Source: Bacillota bacterium (lineage in GTDB: Bacteria; Bacillota; Clostridia; Lachnospirales; Lachnospiraceae). From it: a DNA stretch of 11,162 bases. The stretch covers positions 1 through 11,162 of the forward strand of contig JAEZQN010000007.1 of NCBI GenBank assembly GCA_023441145.1. The letters are read 5' to 3'. Below, in pieces: positions 1 to 7,069 of the stretch (positions within the stretch are counted from its first letter, which is position 1; each line of letters begins with the position of its first letter). Made by a program: the position numbers and the translations under genes. Under the pieces are notes generated by a model. That model was not told the origin of the DNA, did not search any database, and saw nothing but the letters and a program-made list of their open reading frames with translations.

Positions 1-575
1 ATCCAATAGAAGATAAGTTTATTAAGGAAATAGAAGCCCTTCCCTTTTATGATAAATTGTATGAGGTCTACAAAAGTGTTCTAGAAGATGTCACCTATTT
101 CCCGATTCCTAAAGATCTATTAGGTAAGGAATATGTTAGCTTTGAAGATGGCTTTGGTGATGCAAGGACATATGGGGGAGACCGCCAACATGAGGGGACC
201 GACATAATCCCCTCCATAAAAGATAGAGGGTATTTTCCTGTGTTGAGTGTAAGTGACGGTGTAGTAGAGAATATAGGATGGCTAGAACTTGGAGGATGGA
301 GAGTAGGAATTACTAGTGCCAGTGGGGGTTATTATTATTATGCACATTTAGATAGCTATGCCCCTGGCTTAAAGGAGGGGGATGAGGTAAGAGCAGGACA
401 GCTTTTAGGGTTTATGGGGGACACTGGATATGGTAAAAAGGAAGGCACTAGGGGTAAGTTTATAGTACATTTACATTTTGGGATTTATGTAACGATTGAT
501 GATAATCAGGTTAGTGTAAATCCGTTTCCTGTTTTAAAATATCTTAGATATAAACAAATCGGATATTCCTTTTAA
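1..575 (+). CDS. M23-family metallopeptidase, 5'-truncated by window edge
   Basis: This is the C-terminal part of a LytM/M23 zinc metallopeptidase, a family that cuts peptide cross-links in peptidoglycan or acts as a structural relative in envelope and sporulation complexes. The frame is open from base 3 with no stop, so the gene begins upstream of the window. The TTG at 57 is an internal Leu codon rather than a convincing start, because it has no Shine-Dalgarno sequence and the coding frame continues upstream of it. The full M23 signature is visible: HEGTD (His at 189-191, Asp at 201-203), YAHLD near 342-356, and HLHFG (His codons at 468-470 and 474-476). The zinc ligands and catalytic His therefore look intact and the domain is likely active. 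Any signal peptide or membrane anchor would lie outside the window, so location is inferred from the family only. The substrate is unknown. No clear terminator follows the stop. Confidence 0.88.
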   Translation, partial: PIEDKFIKEIEALPFYDKLYEVYKSVLEDVTYFPIPKDLLGKEYVSFEDGFGDARTYGGDRQHEGTDIIPSIKDRGYFPVLSVSDGVVENIGWLELGGWRVGITSASGGYYYYAHLDSYAPGLKEGDEVRAGQLLGFMGDTGYGKKEGTRGKFIVHLHFGIYVTIDDNQVSVNPFPVLKYLRYKQIGYSF

Positions 576-624
576 ACGTCCTATTTTATAAGGAAACGTA
601 GTAAGAACAGGTGACTACTTTCGG

Positions 625-654
625 TTTACATAAGGGAGGAGATTGTGTTATAAT
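625..654 (+). promoter_or_regulatory. SigA-type promoter of the alarmone synthetase operon
   Basis: TTTACA at 625-630 (one mismatch to TTGACA) and a perfect TATAAT at 649-654 are separated by 18 bp. Transcription would start near 661, giving a leader of about 100 nt before the ATG at 764. It is the best promoter-like sequence between the M23 gene and the nine-gene cluster. A GGGAGGAG run at 634-641 lies inside the spacer and looks like a Shine-Dalgarno sequence, but its spacing to any start is poor. Assigned from sequence match only. Confidence 0.72.
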
Positions 655-660
655 AACTAC

Positions 661-763
661 GAAAGCATGTTCGGGTTGTGCCTGGCAGGCATTCGTGGGC
701 ATATGGTAGCAGCATTTTAGAATTTGTTATTATGTGTAATATAAGTAATGAGAGGTTAGTAAT
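661..763 (+). other. 5' leader of the alarmone synthetase operon, possibly structured
   Basis: This non-annotated stretch lies between the predicted transcription start and the alarmone synthetase ATG. Bases 665-713 are distinctly richer in G and C than the flanks. An inner hairpin can form from TGCC (679-682) and GGCA (688-691) around a 5-nt loop. An outer helix can form from 667-673 and 696-702, with G-U pairs. An in-frame mini-ORF (667-720, 17 codons) also spans it. I do not recognise a known riboswitch, T-box or attenuator, and there is no U-tract terminator. Function is unproven. Confidence 0.35.
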
Positions 764-1567
764 ATGGAGATACAATTATGGAGAGAGATCTTAGATCCTT
801 ATGAATTAGCAGTTGATGAGTTAACTGTGAAGTTTAACCATATTATCCATGAGCATCGTAATGCCGGGGTTTATTCTCCCATTGAATTAGTAAGCGGTCG
901 TGTTAAGAAGATATCCAGTATTTTGGAGAAAGCACAAAAGAAAAATATTAATTTAGATGAGATTCAGGATAAAATGGATGACATTGCGGGAATTCGTATT
1001 ATTTGTCAGTTCGTTGAAGATATCGATGCTGTGGTGGAACTCATACACAGTAGAAAGGATATGACGATTAAGCAGGAGAAGAACTATATTAAAAACTGCA
1101 AGGACAGTGGATACCGTAGTTATCATGTCATCATTTATTATACAGTTCAAACTATGACAGGAGCCAAGACAATACAAGCTGAGATCCAGATACGTACATT
1201 GGCTATGAATTTTTGGGCTACTATCGAGCATTCCCTTCAATACAAGTATAAGAAGAATATGCCTAGCCACATTCGGGATAGACTATCTAGTGCAGCAGAG
1301 GCTGTAGTAAGCCTCGACCAGGAGATGAGCCAGATTCGTGGAGAGATTATGGATGCCCAGAATTTCTTCAGTGTGAAGGCTAGTGTGGTAAGTGATATTC
1401 TTACTAATATACAGAATTTGTATAAGGTAGCCAATAAGCGTGAGGTTGTGAAGATTCAGGATGAATTTTTCAAAATATACGAGACTGGTGACTTAGATAA
1501 ATTGGAACGCTTTAATAAGGAACTTGACATAATTTCTGAAGGCTATCGTGCCCAGAGTTTAGAGTAG
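764..1567 (+). CDS. relQ: Small alarmone synthetase, RelQ/YjbM type, (p)ppGpp synthetase
   Basis: It transfers pyrophosphate from ATP to the 3'-OH of GDP or GTP to make (p)ppGpp in the cytoplasm. It has no HD hydrolase domain and no TGS/ACT regulatory domain, as expected for a small alarmone synthetase. Compared from memory with B. subtilis SAS1 (211 aa), it aligns without gaps from Trp6 to residue 67, which supports the ATG at 764 (AGAGG at 751-755, 8-nt spacing). Catalytic features are intact: MDDIAGIR with Asp73 (SAS1 Asp72), GYRSYH at 116-121, and EIQIRTLAMNFWATIEH starting at Glu140 (SAS1 Glu139). Two features are odd. The SAS1 residues that bind allosteric pppGpp (Lys21, Lys25, Arg28, Phe42) are Thr, Asn, Ile and Leu here. 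The protein also runs to 267 aa, adding about 60 predicted-helical residues after position 207. It heads a cluster rich in RNA-modification genes. The synthetase call is firm; regulatory behaviour is inferred. Confidence 0.95.
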   Translation: MEIQLWREILDPYELAVDELTVKFNHIIHEHRNAGVYSPIELVSGRVKKISSILEKAQKKNINLDEIQDKMDDIAGIRIICQFVEDIDAVVELIHSRKDMTIKQEKNYIKNCKDSGYRSYHVIIYYTVQTMTGAKTIQAEIQIRTLAMNFWATIEHSLQYKYKKNMPSHIRDRLSSAAEAVVSLDQEMSQIRGEIMDAQNFFSVKASVVSDILTNIQNLYKVANKREVVKIQDEFFKIYETGDLDKLERFNKELDIISEGYRAQSLE

Positions 1568-1583
1568 AACGGAGAATTTAGTT

Positions 1584-2945
1584 TTGAGATTACCCATTAC
1601 ATTTACGGAGAAGATGAAGACACTGTTGAAAGAGGATTATGATGCCTATGAGGCAAGCTTTTTAAGACCTCATTATACAGGTCTCCGTGTGAATACATTA
1701 AAAATAAGTCCTGAGGAGTTTTTAAGGATTTCTCCATTTGAATTAGAGAGAATTCCATGGACTACCAATGGATTTTATTATGATTCTAGTAAGCAACCAG
1801 CCAAACACCCATATTATTTTGCAGGTCTTTACTATATCCAAGAGCCTAGTGCCATGACACCAGCCGCTATGCTTCCTATTGAAGAAGGCGATCGGGTGTT
1901 AGATTTATGTGCAGCACCAGGTGGAAAGACTACAGAGTTAGCGGCCAAGCTTAATGGTACTGGTGTTTTGGTGACCAATGATATTAGTAATAGCCGTGCT
2001 AAAGCACTTCTTAAGAATGTTGAGGTGTTTGGTGTAAGAAATGCAGTGGTAACCAACGAAGCGCCAGAGAAGTTGGTTCAGTACTTTGAAGGTTACTTTG
2101 ATAAGATATTAGTAGATGCCCCATGTTCTGGAGAAGGGATGTTTCGTAAGGATCCTTCTATCGTGAAAAGCTGGGAGCAGTATGGTGTCGAACATTATAA
2201 TAATCTACAGAAAGAAATTATTTTACACGCTGCCAGAATGCTTAAGCCTGGTGGTAAGATGCTTTACTCGACTTGTACATTTTCCCCAGAAGAGAATGAA
2301 GGAACGGTAAAGTTTTTAAAAGAGCATTTTCCGGAGTTTACAGTACTTCCTTTACCAATGTTTGAAGGCTTTGATCATGGTCATCCTGAATGGGTAGGTG
2401 GAAGTGAAGACTTAGTTAATTGTATTCGACTTTGGCCGCATAAGGTGAAAGGAGAGGGACATTTTATTGCTCTTTTACAAAAGGGAGAAGAGGAAGACAA
2501 TCGTAAGGTGAAAACAAACCTTAAATCAGTAAAGCTCTCAGACGAGGCCAATGAATTTTTGCAAAAGATTAAGGTCAAAAGCTTTCGTAAGAATCTGGAG
2601 CTTCATGGCGAGAGACTGAACTCTTGGCCAGAGGAGATGGTGGACTTAAGTGGAATGCGCTTAATGCGAACAGGTATGTATTTAGGCGATATGAAGAATA
2701 AGCGCTTTGAGCCAAGTCAATCTCTTGCGGTTGCCCTACACAAGGAGGAATATGATTATGTGGTTTCTTTCTCTCTAGAAGATGAACGTATTCTTCGTTA
2801 TCTAAAGGGAGAAACCATTGAGATAGAGGATAAAAAACTTAGCGGTTATGTCCTGGTGTGTGTAGATGGATATTCCCTTGGATGGGCAAAGGCCTCAAAA
2901 GGAAGTTTGAAGAACAAATATCATCCGGGTTGGAGATGGATGTAA
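1584..2945 (+). CDS. RsmF-like rRNA cytosine-C5 methyltransferase (NOL1/NOP2/Sun family)
   Basis: This SAM-dependent enzyme methylates carbon 5 of a cytosine in rRNA. Motif I is DLCAAPGGK at 107-115. The DAPCSGEG motif at 178-185 contains Cys181, and STCTF at 229-233 contains Cys231; these are the two family cysteines for covalent attack and product release. The N-terminal LPxxF...GLRVNTLK region and the C-terminal PUA-like end (GWAK...LKNKYHPGWRW) match RsmF-type proteins, and 453 aa is a normal length. The start is a TTG with GGAG at 1571-1574, 9 nt upstream. It is preferred over the internal ATG near 1614 because the conserved LPxxF segment lies between them. In E. coli RsmF targets 16S C1407, while the related enterococcal EfmM targets C1404, so the exact base here is open. 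The gene starts 16 bp after the synthetase stop. Confidence 0.93.
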   Translation: MRLPITFTEKMKTLLKEDYDAYEASFLRPHYTGLRVNTLKISPEEFLRISPFELERIPWTTNGFYYDSSKQPAKHPYYFAGLYYIQEPSAMTPAAMLPIEEGDRVLDLCAAPGGKTTELAAKLNGTGVLVTNDISNSRAKALLKNVEVFGVRNAVVTNEAPEKLVQYFEGYFDKILVDAPCSGEGMFRKDPSIVKSWEQYGVEHYNNLQKEIILHAARMLKPGGKMLYSTCTFSPEENEGTVKFLKEHFPEFTVLPLPMFEGFDHGHPEWVGGSEDLVNCIRLWPHKVKGEGHFIALLQKGEEEDNRKVKTNLKSVKLSDEANEFLQKIKVKSFRKNLELHGERLNSWPEEMVDLSGMRLMRTGMYLGDMKNKRFEPSQSLAVALHKEEYDYVVSFSLEDERILRYLKGETIEIEDKKLSGYVLVCVDGYSLGWAKASKGSLKNKYHPGWRWM

Positions 2946-2956
2946 GAGGAGTAACT

Positions 2957-3685
2957 ATGGCTAAGCAGATTCGTTTGGATAAATATTTGTCTGATATGGG
3001 CATTGGCACAAGAAGTGAAGTGAAGGTTGCTATAAAAAAGGGCTTTGTCAAAGTAAATAATCAGGTTATTAAGGCACCAGATTGCAAGATTTCTCTAGGC
3101 GATCTGGTGTCCTATCTTGATGAGATGATCTTATACAATGAGTATGAATATTATATGCTCAATAAGCCAGCTGGGGTTGTGTCAGCCACTGAGGATAAAA
3201 GAGATAAAACAGTAATTGAATTACTGACTCATAATAAACGTAAGGACTTATTTCCTGTTGGGCGTTTGGATAAAGATACGGAAGGACTTCTTCTTTTAAC
3301 CAATGATGGGGAACTAGCCCACCAGTTATTATCTCCCAATAAGCATGTGGGAAAGGTTTATTACGCTAGAGTGGATGGTGAAGTTACTGCTAATGAAGTA
3401 AGACTTTTTAAGGAAGGCTTACAAGTGGATAAAGAGTTTACCGCTATGCCAGCTAATCTAACGATTCTTTCATCGGGGGAGGAATCAGAAGTAGAGCTGA
3501 CTATTATGGAGGGTAAATTTCATCAGGTAAAACGAATGTTTGAAGCGGTGGGTATGAAGGTTGTATATCTGAAACGATTATCTATGGGTAGTCTAATGTT
3601 AGATGAAAACCTGAAACCAGGAGAATATAGGGAGCTTACAGAGGGAGAACTTAATGGATTAAAAGAAGAGCATAGCAGAGGATAA
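2957..3685 (+). CDS. RsuA-family pseudouridine synthase (small-subunit rRNA type likely)
   Basis: This 242-aa enzyme converts a specific rRNA uridine to pseudouridine. An S4 RNA-binding domain covers about residues 5-48 (IRLDKYLSDMG...TRSE). The catalytic domain follows, with GRLDKDTEGLLLLTNDG from residue 102; Asp105 is the expected nucleophile. The late KFHQVKRMFEAVG segment is typical of the RsuA/RluB/RluE/RluF group. The frame stays open upstream to 2858, but the ATG at 2957 is the right start: AGAGGAG at 2945-2951 lies 5 nt ahead of it, and the S4 domain begins directly after. It follows the methyltransferase by 11 bp, with the Shine-Dalgarno sequence touching that gene's stop. Members of this family modify 16S U516 or 23S positions; the size suggests the RsuA type, but the target is not proven by sequence. 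Confidence 0.93.
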   Translation: MAKQIRLDKYLSDMGIGTRSEVKVAIKKGFVKVNNQVIKAPDCKISLGDLVSYLDEMILYNEYEYYMLNKPAGVVSATEDKRDKTVIELLTHNKRKDLFPVGRLDKDTEGLLLLTNDGELAHQLLSPNKHVGKVYYARVDGEVTANEVRLFKEGLQVDKEFTAMPANLTILSSGEESEVELTIMEGKFHQVKRMFEAVGMKVVYLKRLSMGSLMLDENLKPGEYRELTEGELNGLKEEHSRG

Positions 3686-3709
3686 GCATTGCTTTTAATT
3701 GGAGGATAT

Positions 3710-4360
3710 ATGTTTAATGGGATAAAAGCTGTCATCTTTGATTTAGATGGGACCTTAGTGGATTCCATGTGGATTTGGGAGGACATTGATATAGAATTTT
3801 TGGCAAGCTATGGACTTGAACATCCGAAAAGCTTTCAGAAGGATTTAAATGGTATGAGTTTTACGGAGACAGCCATGTATTTTAAAGAGCGTTTTCTTAT
3901 ACCAGATAGTGTAGAAGAGATTAAGAGAATATGGAATGCTATGGCCTATGATAAGTATGCCAATGAAGTTCCTTTAAAGAATGGAGTTTTGGAATTTGTC
4001 AAAACTCTCAAAAGTAAGGGAATTAAGCTGGGGATTGCCAGTAGTAATTCTATAGAGTTAGTGTCCACTGTCATAAAGCGATTTCATATGGAAACTTATT
4101 TTGATACAATTAATACCTCCTGTGAGGTGCCAAAAGGTAAACCAGCACCAGATATTTACCTTTTAGCTGCCAAGATGCTAAAGGTGAAACCAGAGGAGTG
4201 CTTGGTGTTTGAAGATGTTATGCAAGGAATTTTAGCCGCAAAAAGTGCTAATATGAAGGTTTGTGCAGTAGATGATGCTTATTCTGTAGATACTTTAGAA
4301 GAAAAGGCAGCGGTTGCAGATTATTACATTAGAGATTATAAAGATCTACAGATTGATTAA
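3710..4360 (+). CDS. HAD-superfamily hydrolase, subfamily IA (beta-phosphoglucomutase-like)
   Basis: A cytosolic phosphatase or phosphomutase of 216 aa. Motif I is IFDLDGTLVDS with Asp11 as nucleophile and Asp13 as general acid/base. Motif II is IASSNS around 109-114, motif III is the Lys in KGKPAPDIY (142-150), and motif IV is the acidic pair Glu168-Asp169 in VFEDV. The helical cap lies between motif I and motif II, which places it in subfamily IA, variant 3, the group holding beta-phosphoglucomutase and many sugar-phosphate or nucleotide phosphatases. The start is ATG 3710, with GGAGG at 3701-3705; an upstream TTG at 3689 is in frame but lacks a ribosome-binding site. It is 24 bp after the pseudouridine synthase gene. 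The substrate cannot be read from sequence. Confidence 0.9.
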   Translation: MFNGIKAVIFDLDGTLVDSMWIWEDIDIEFLASYGLEHPKSFQKDLNGMSFTETAMYFKERFLIPDSVEEIKRIWNAMAYDKYANEVPLKNGVLEFVKTLKSKGIKLGIASSNSIELVSTVIKRFHMETYFDTINTSCEVPKGKPAPDIYLLAAKMLKVKPEECLVFEDVMQGILAAKSANMKVCAVDDAYSVDTLEEKAAVADYYIRDYKDLQID

Positions 4361-4386
4361 GCAGTTACATTAGAATGGAGTATGTT

Positions 4387-6348
4387 ATGACCCAAGGTTT
4401 TTTACCAATTAGTAAAGAAGATATGATAGAGAGAGGCATTAAAAAACTAGACTTTGTCTATGTTATCGGAGATGCCTATGTAGACCATCCCTCTTTTGGG
4501 CCTGCTATTATTAGTAGAGTATTAGAGAGTCATGGTTATTCCGTCGGGATTATTTCTCAGCCTGACTGGAGAAAGAAGGAGAGTATCACAATTTTTGGGG
4601 AACCTCGACTAGGCTTTTTAGTATCTGGTGGTAATATGGATACTATGGTTAACCACTATACGGTAGCAAAAAAGAAGAGGAAGATAGATGCCTATACCCC
4701 TGGTGGGACAATGGGCAAAAGACCAGATCGAGCAACCATTGCGTACTCCAAATTAATAAGGCAAAGCTATAAAAACAAACCAATTATCATTGGTGGAATC
4801 GAAGCGAGTTTACGAAGATTAGGGCATTATGATTATTGGAGTGATTCCGTCAAACGCTCGATCTTACTAGACTCAGGGGCGGATCTAATAAGCTATGGTA
4901 TGGGAGAGCGTTCTATTGTAGAGATAGCCGATGCCCTAAATAGTGGGATAGAGATAGAACATATTACCTTTATTGAAGGTACGGTCTATAAGACAAAGGA
5001 TATCTCTGGAGTATATGATTATATCATGCTTCCAAAGTTTGAAGCGATAGTAGAGAGTAAGAGGACCTTTGCCGAAAGCTTTTATACCCAATATTTAAAT
5101 ACGGATCCTTTTGCTGCCAAGATATTAATTGAACCATATGAAGGTGGTGTCTATGTAGTACAGAATACGCCTTCGAAACCTCTTTCTGAGAGAGAAATGG
5201 ATGACATCTATGCACTTCCTTATATGAGGGCATACCATCCGTCATACGAAGCAGAGGGGGGGATTCCTGCGCTTGCGGACCTAAAATTTAGTCTTGTGAA
5301 TAACCGTGGGTGTTTTGGTGGTTGTAATTTCTGTGCCTTAACCTTCCATCAAGGTAGAATTATTCAGCCTAGAAGCCATGAATCCATTATTAAAGAAGCA
5401 CATTTGATGCTAGAGGATAAAGATTTTAAAGGAAATATATATGACGTTGGTGGACCTACGGCCAATTTTCGTCATACAGCCTGTGAAAAGCAAAAGACCC
5501 ATGGAGCCTGTGTAAAAAAACAGTGTCTGTGGCCAAAACCATGTAAGAATCTAAAGATAGATCACAAAGACTTTAGTAAACTATTAAAGGATTTAAGAGA
5601 GCTTCCAGGGGTAAAAAAAGTCTTTATTCGTTCAGGTATACGATTTGATTATTTGATTGAGGACAAGGATGATTCCTTTATCTATGATTTGTGTGAGCAT
5701 TATGTAAGTGGGCAACTAAAGGTAGCCCCAGAACACATTAGCGATACCGTACTTGATTTAATGGGTAAGCCTAGTAATGATGTCTATGAGAAGTTTATGA
5801 AGAAATATAAGGAAGTAAACAATAAACTTGGAAAGAAACAGTATGTTGTTCCTTATTTGATGAGCTCTCATCCTGGTTCCTCTCTAAAGGAAGCAATTGA
5901 ATTAGCAGAATATATTAGGGATTTGGGATATATGCCAGAACAAGTACAGGACTTCTATCCAACACCTTCCACTTTGTCTACCTGTATGTATTACACAGAG
6001 ATAGATCCAAGGAATATGAAGAAGGTATATGTACCAAAGAGTCCTCACGAGAAGGCTATGCAACGAGCATTAATCCAATATCGTAATCCTAAGAATTACG
6101 ACTTAATTATTGAGGCTCTTGTAACAGCTGGCAGAACGGATTTGATTGGTTTTGATAAGAAGTGTCTTGTAAAACCTGCCTACAAGGATAAAGACCGTTT
6201 TGGTACGAAACGAAATCCAAAGAATGTACCTGATAAAAAAGAGACCGTTAAGTCAAATAAAGGCTTTGGAAATGGAAAAAACAACAGTAACAAAGGAACC
6301 ACAAATAAGAAAAAGAAAACGATTCGAAACGTTCATAAGAAAAAATAG
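4387..6348 (+). CDS. ygiQ: YgiQ-family radical SAM protein
   Basis: A large (653 aa) radical SAM protein of the YgiQ family, whose reaction is unknown. Order: an N-terminal family domain (FLPISKEDMIERG...DAYVDHPSFGPAII), then the radical SAM core with Cys309, Cys313 and Cys316 in GCFGGCNFC to hold the [4Fe-4S] cluster that cleaves SAM, then the YgiQ C-terminal region. A second set of cysteines (366, 375, 380, 386; ...QCLWPKPCKN) is typical of this family and may bind another metal or cluster. The last 54 residues (600-653) are a low-complexity tail with 17 Lys and 3 Arg against 4 acidic residues. ATG 4387 is chosen over ATG 4375 because GGAG at 4377-4380 fits only the former, and family proteins begin close to FLPIS. 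Placement among RNA-modification genes suggests, but does not show, an RNA or ribosome target. Confidence 0.93.
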   Translation: MTQGFLPISKEDMIERGIKKLDFVYVIGDAYVDHPSFGPAIISRVLESHGYSVGIISQPDWRKKESITIFGEPRLGFLVSGGNMDTMVNHYTVAKKKRKIDAYTPGGTMGKRPDRATIAYSKLIRQSYKNKPIIIGGIEASLRRLGHYDYWSDSVKRSILLDSGADLISYGMGERSIVEIADALNSGIEIEHITFIEGTVYKTKDISGVYDYIMLPKFEAIVESKRTFAESFYTQYLNTDPFAAKILIEPYEGGVYVVQNTPSKPLSEREMDDIYALPYMRAYHPSYEAEGGIPALADLKFSLVNNRGCFGGCNFCALTFHQGRIIQPRSHESIIKEAHLMLEDKDFKGNIYDVGGPTANFRHTACEKQKTHGACVKKQCLWPKPCKNLKIDHKDFSKLLKDLRELPGVKKVFIRSGIRFDYLIEDKDDSFIYDLCEHYVSGQLKVAPEHISDTVLDLMGKPSNDVYEKFMKKYKEVNNKLGKKQYVVPYLMSSHPGSSLKEAIELAEYIRDLGYMPEQVQDFYPTPSTLSTCMYYTEIDPRNMKKVYVPKSPHEKAMQRALIQYRNPKNYDLIIEALVTAGRTDLIGFDKKCLVKPAYKDKDRFGTKRNPKNVPDKKETVKSNKGFGNGKNNSNKGTTNKKKKTIRNVHKKK

Positions 6349-6376
6349 ATAACTACGAAGAAGAAGGGTGATTAAC

Positions 6377-7057
6377 ATGGGGAAGGATAACAAAACCACA
6401 ATAGAGCCAATGAAAGGGCCAATTTACAAAGGATCCTATGGATATATTAGGAGAAAGAAGAAAGCCTATATCTTAAAGACTTTGTTGTATCTATGCATTG
6501 GGGTTGCTATTTTTATGGTAGGCCTATGCTTAAATAAGTTTCAGTCCAATAATATCTTTACTGTACTAGCAATGCTTATGGTACTACCAGGAGCAAAGGC
6601 TTTGGTAGCCCTTGCCGTATTCTGGCCATTTACCTCAGTGTCCTATGATAGAGTACATGACATATATGAAAGCTTAAAAGAAGTATATACTGATATTGCA
6701 GAGGAGAAAACAGTGATGAGCTACCCGGATGCAATTGAAGGTCAATTAAATATATATTTTGATATGGTATATACCTCTTCGGAAAAGGTGATGAACCTAG
6801 ATGTGCTTGTTATCATTGGAACTAGAATGTTAGGCTTACAGGGAAGCAAAAAGCAAAAGCTAAGTTATCTAGAAACCCATTTACGGGATAGTTTGGAGAA
6901 ACGTGGTCTTACCTTTGGAGTTAAGATTTATGATAAAGAGGATAGCTTTAAAAAGGCATTAAAGGAATTAAAACAAGAGAATTCTGAGACTAGTATCCAT
7001 AATAAGAAGGATAGGAATGAGGTCATTGAATTTATTGAGACCATTATTGTGAAATAA
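6377..7057 (+). CDS. Unrecognised membrane protein, two N-terminal transmembrane helices
   Basis: I do not recognise this 226-aa protein. A basic N-terminus (RRKKK at 25-29) precedes two hydrophobic segments at about 32-53 and 59-83, joined by a very short loop, which suggests a helical hairpin with both ends in the cytoplasm by the positive-inside rule. The remaining ~140 residues are soluble, mixed alpha/beta in character, charged and Lys/Glu-rich towards the end. I see no catalytic motif, no signal peptidase site and no lipobox. The start is ATG 6377, with AGAAGG at 6362-6367, 9 nt upstream; an in-frame GTG at 6368 overlaps that Shine-Dalgarno sequence and is unlikely. It lies 28 bp after ygiQ and 12 bp before the RluA-family gene, so it is very probably co-transcribed with them. 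Confidence 0.82.
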   Translation: MGKDNKTTIEPMKGPIYKGSYGYIRRKKKAYILKTLLYLCIGVAIFMVGLCLNKFQSNNIFTVLAMLMVLPGAKALVALAVFWPFTSVSYDRVHDIYESLKEVYTDIAEEKTVMSYPDAIEGQLNIYFDMVYTSSEKVMNLDVLVIIGTRMLGLQGSKKQKLSYLETHLRDSLEKRGLTFGVKIYDKEDSFKKALKELKQENSETSIHNKKDRNEVIEFIETIIVK

Positions 7058-7069
7058 GGAAAAAGATAG

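Noticed and set aside
590..625. Possible terminator for the M23 gene (GTAGT...ACTAC)
   Set aside because: The stem is only 5 bp with a 10-nt-class loop and a short T run, so it is too weak to call.
953..1270. Minus-strand open frame inside the alarmone synthetase gene
   Set aside because: It is the complement of a well-conserved coding region, has no domain or ribosome-binding site of its own, and other minus-strand frames in the window are of the same kind.
2858..2956. Upstream in-frame extension of the RsuA-family gene overlapping the methyltransferase
   Set aside because: The overlapping 33 codons encode nothing like the family, and the ATG at 2957 has a strong Shine-Dalgarno sequence and starts right at the S4 domain.
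3689..3709. TTG 3689 as start of the HAD gene
   Set aside because: It has no ribosome-binding site, while GGAGG at 3701-3705 serves ATG 3710, which opens directly on the HAD motif I strand.
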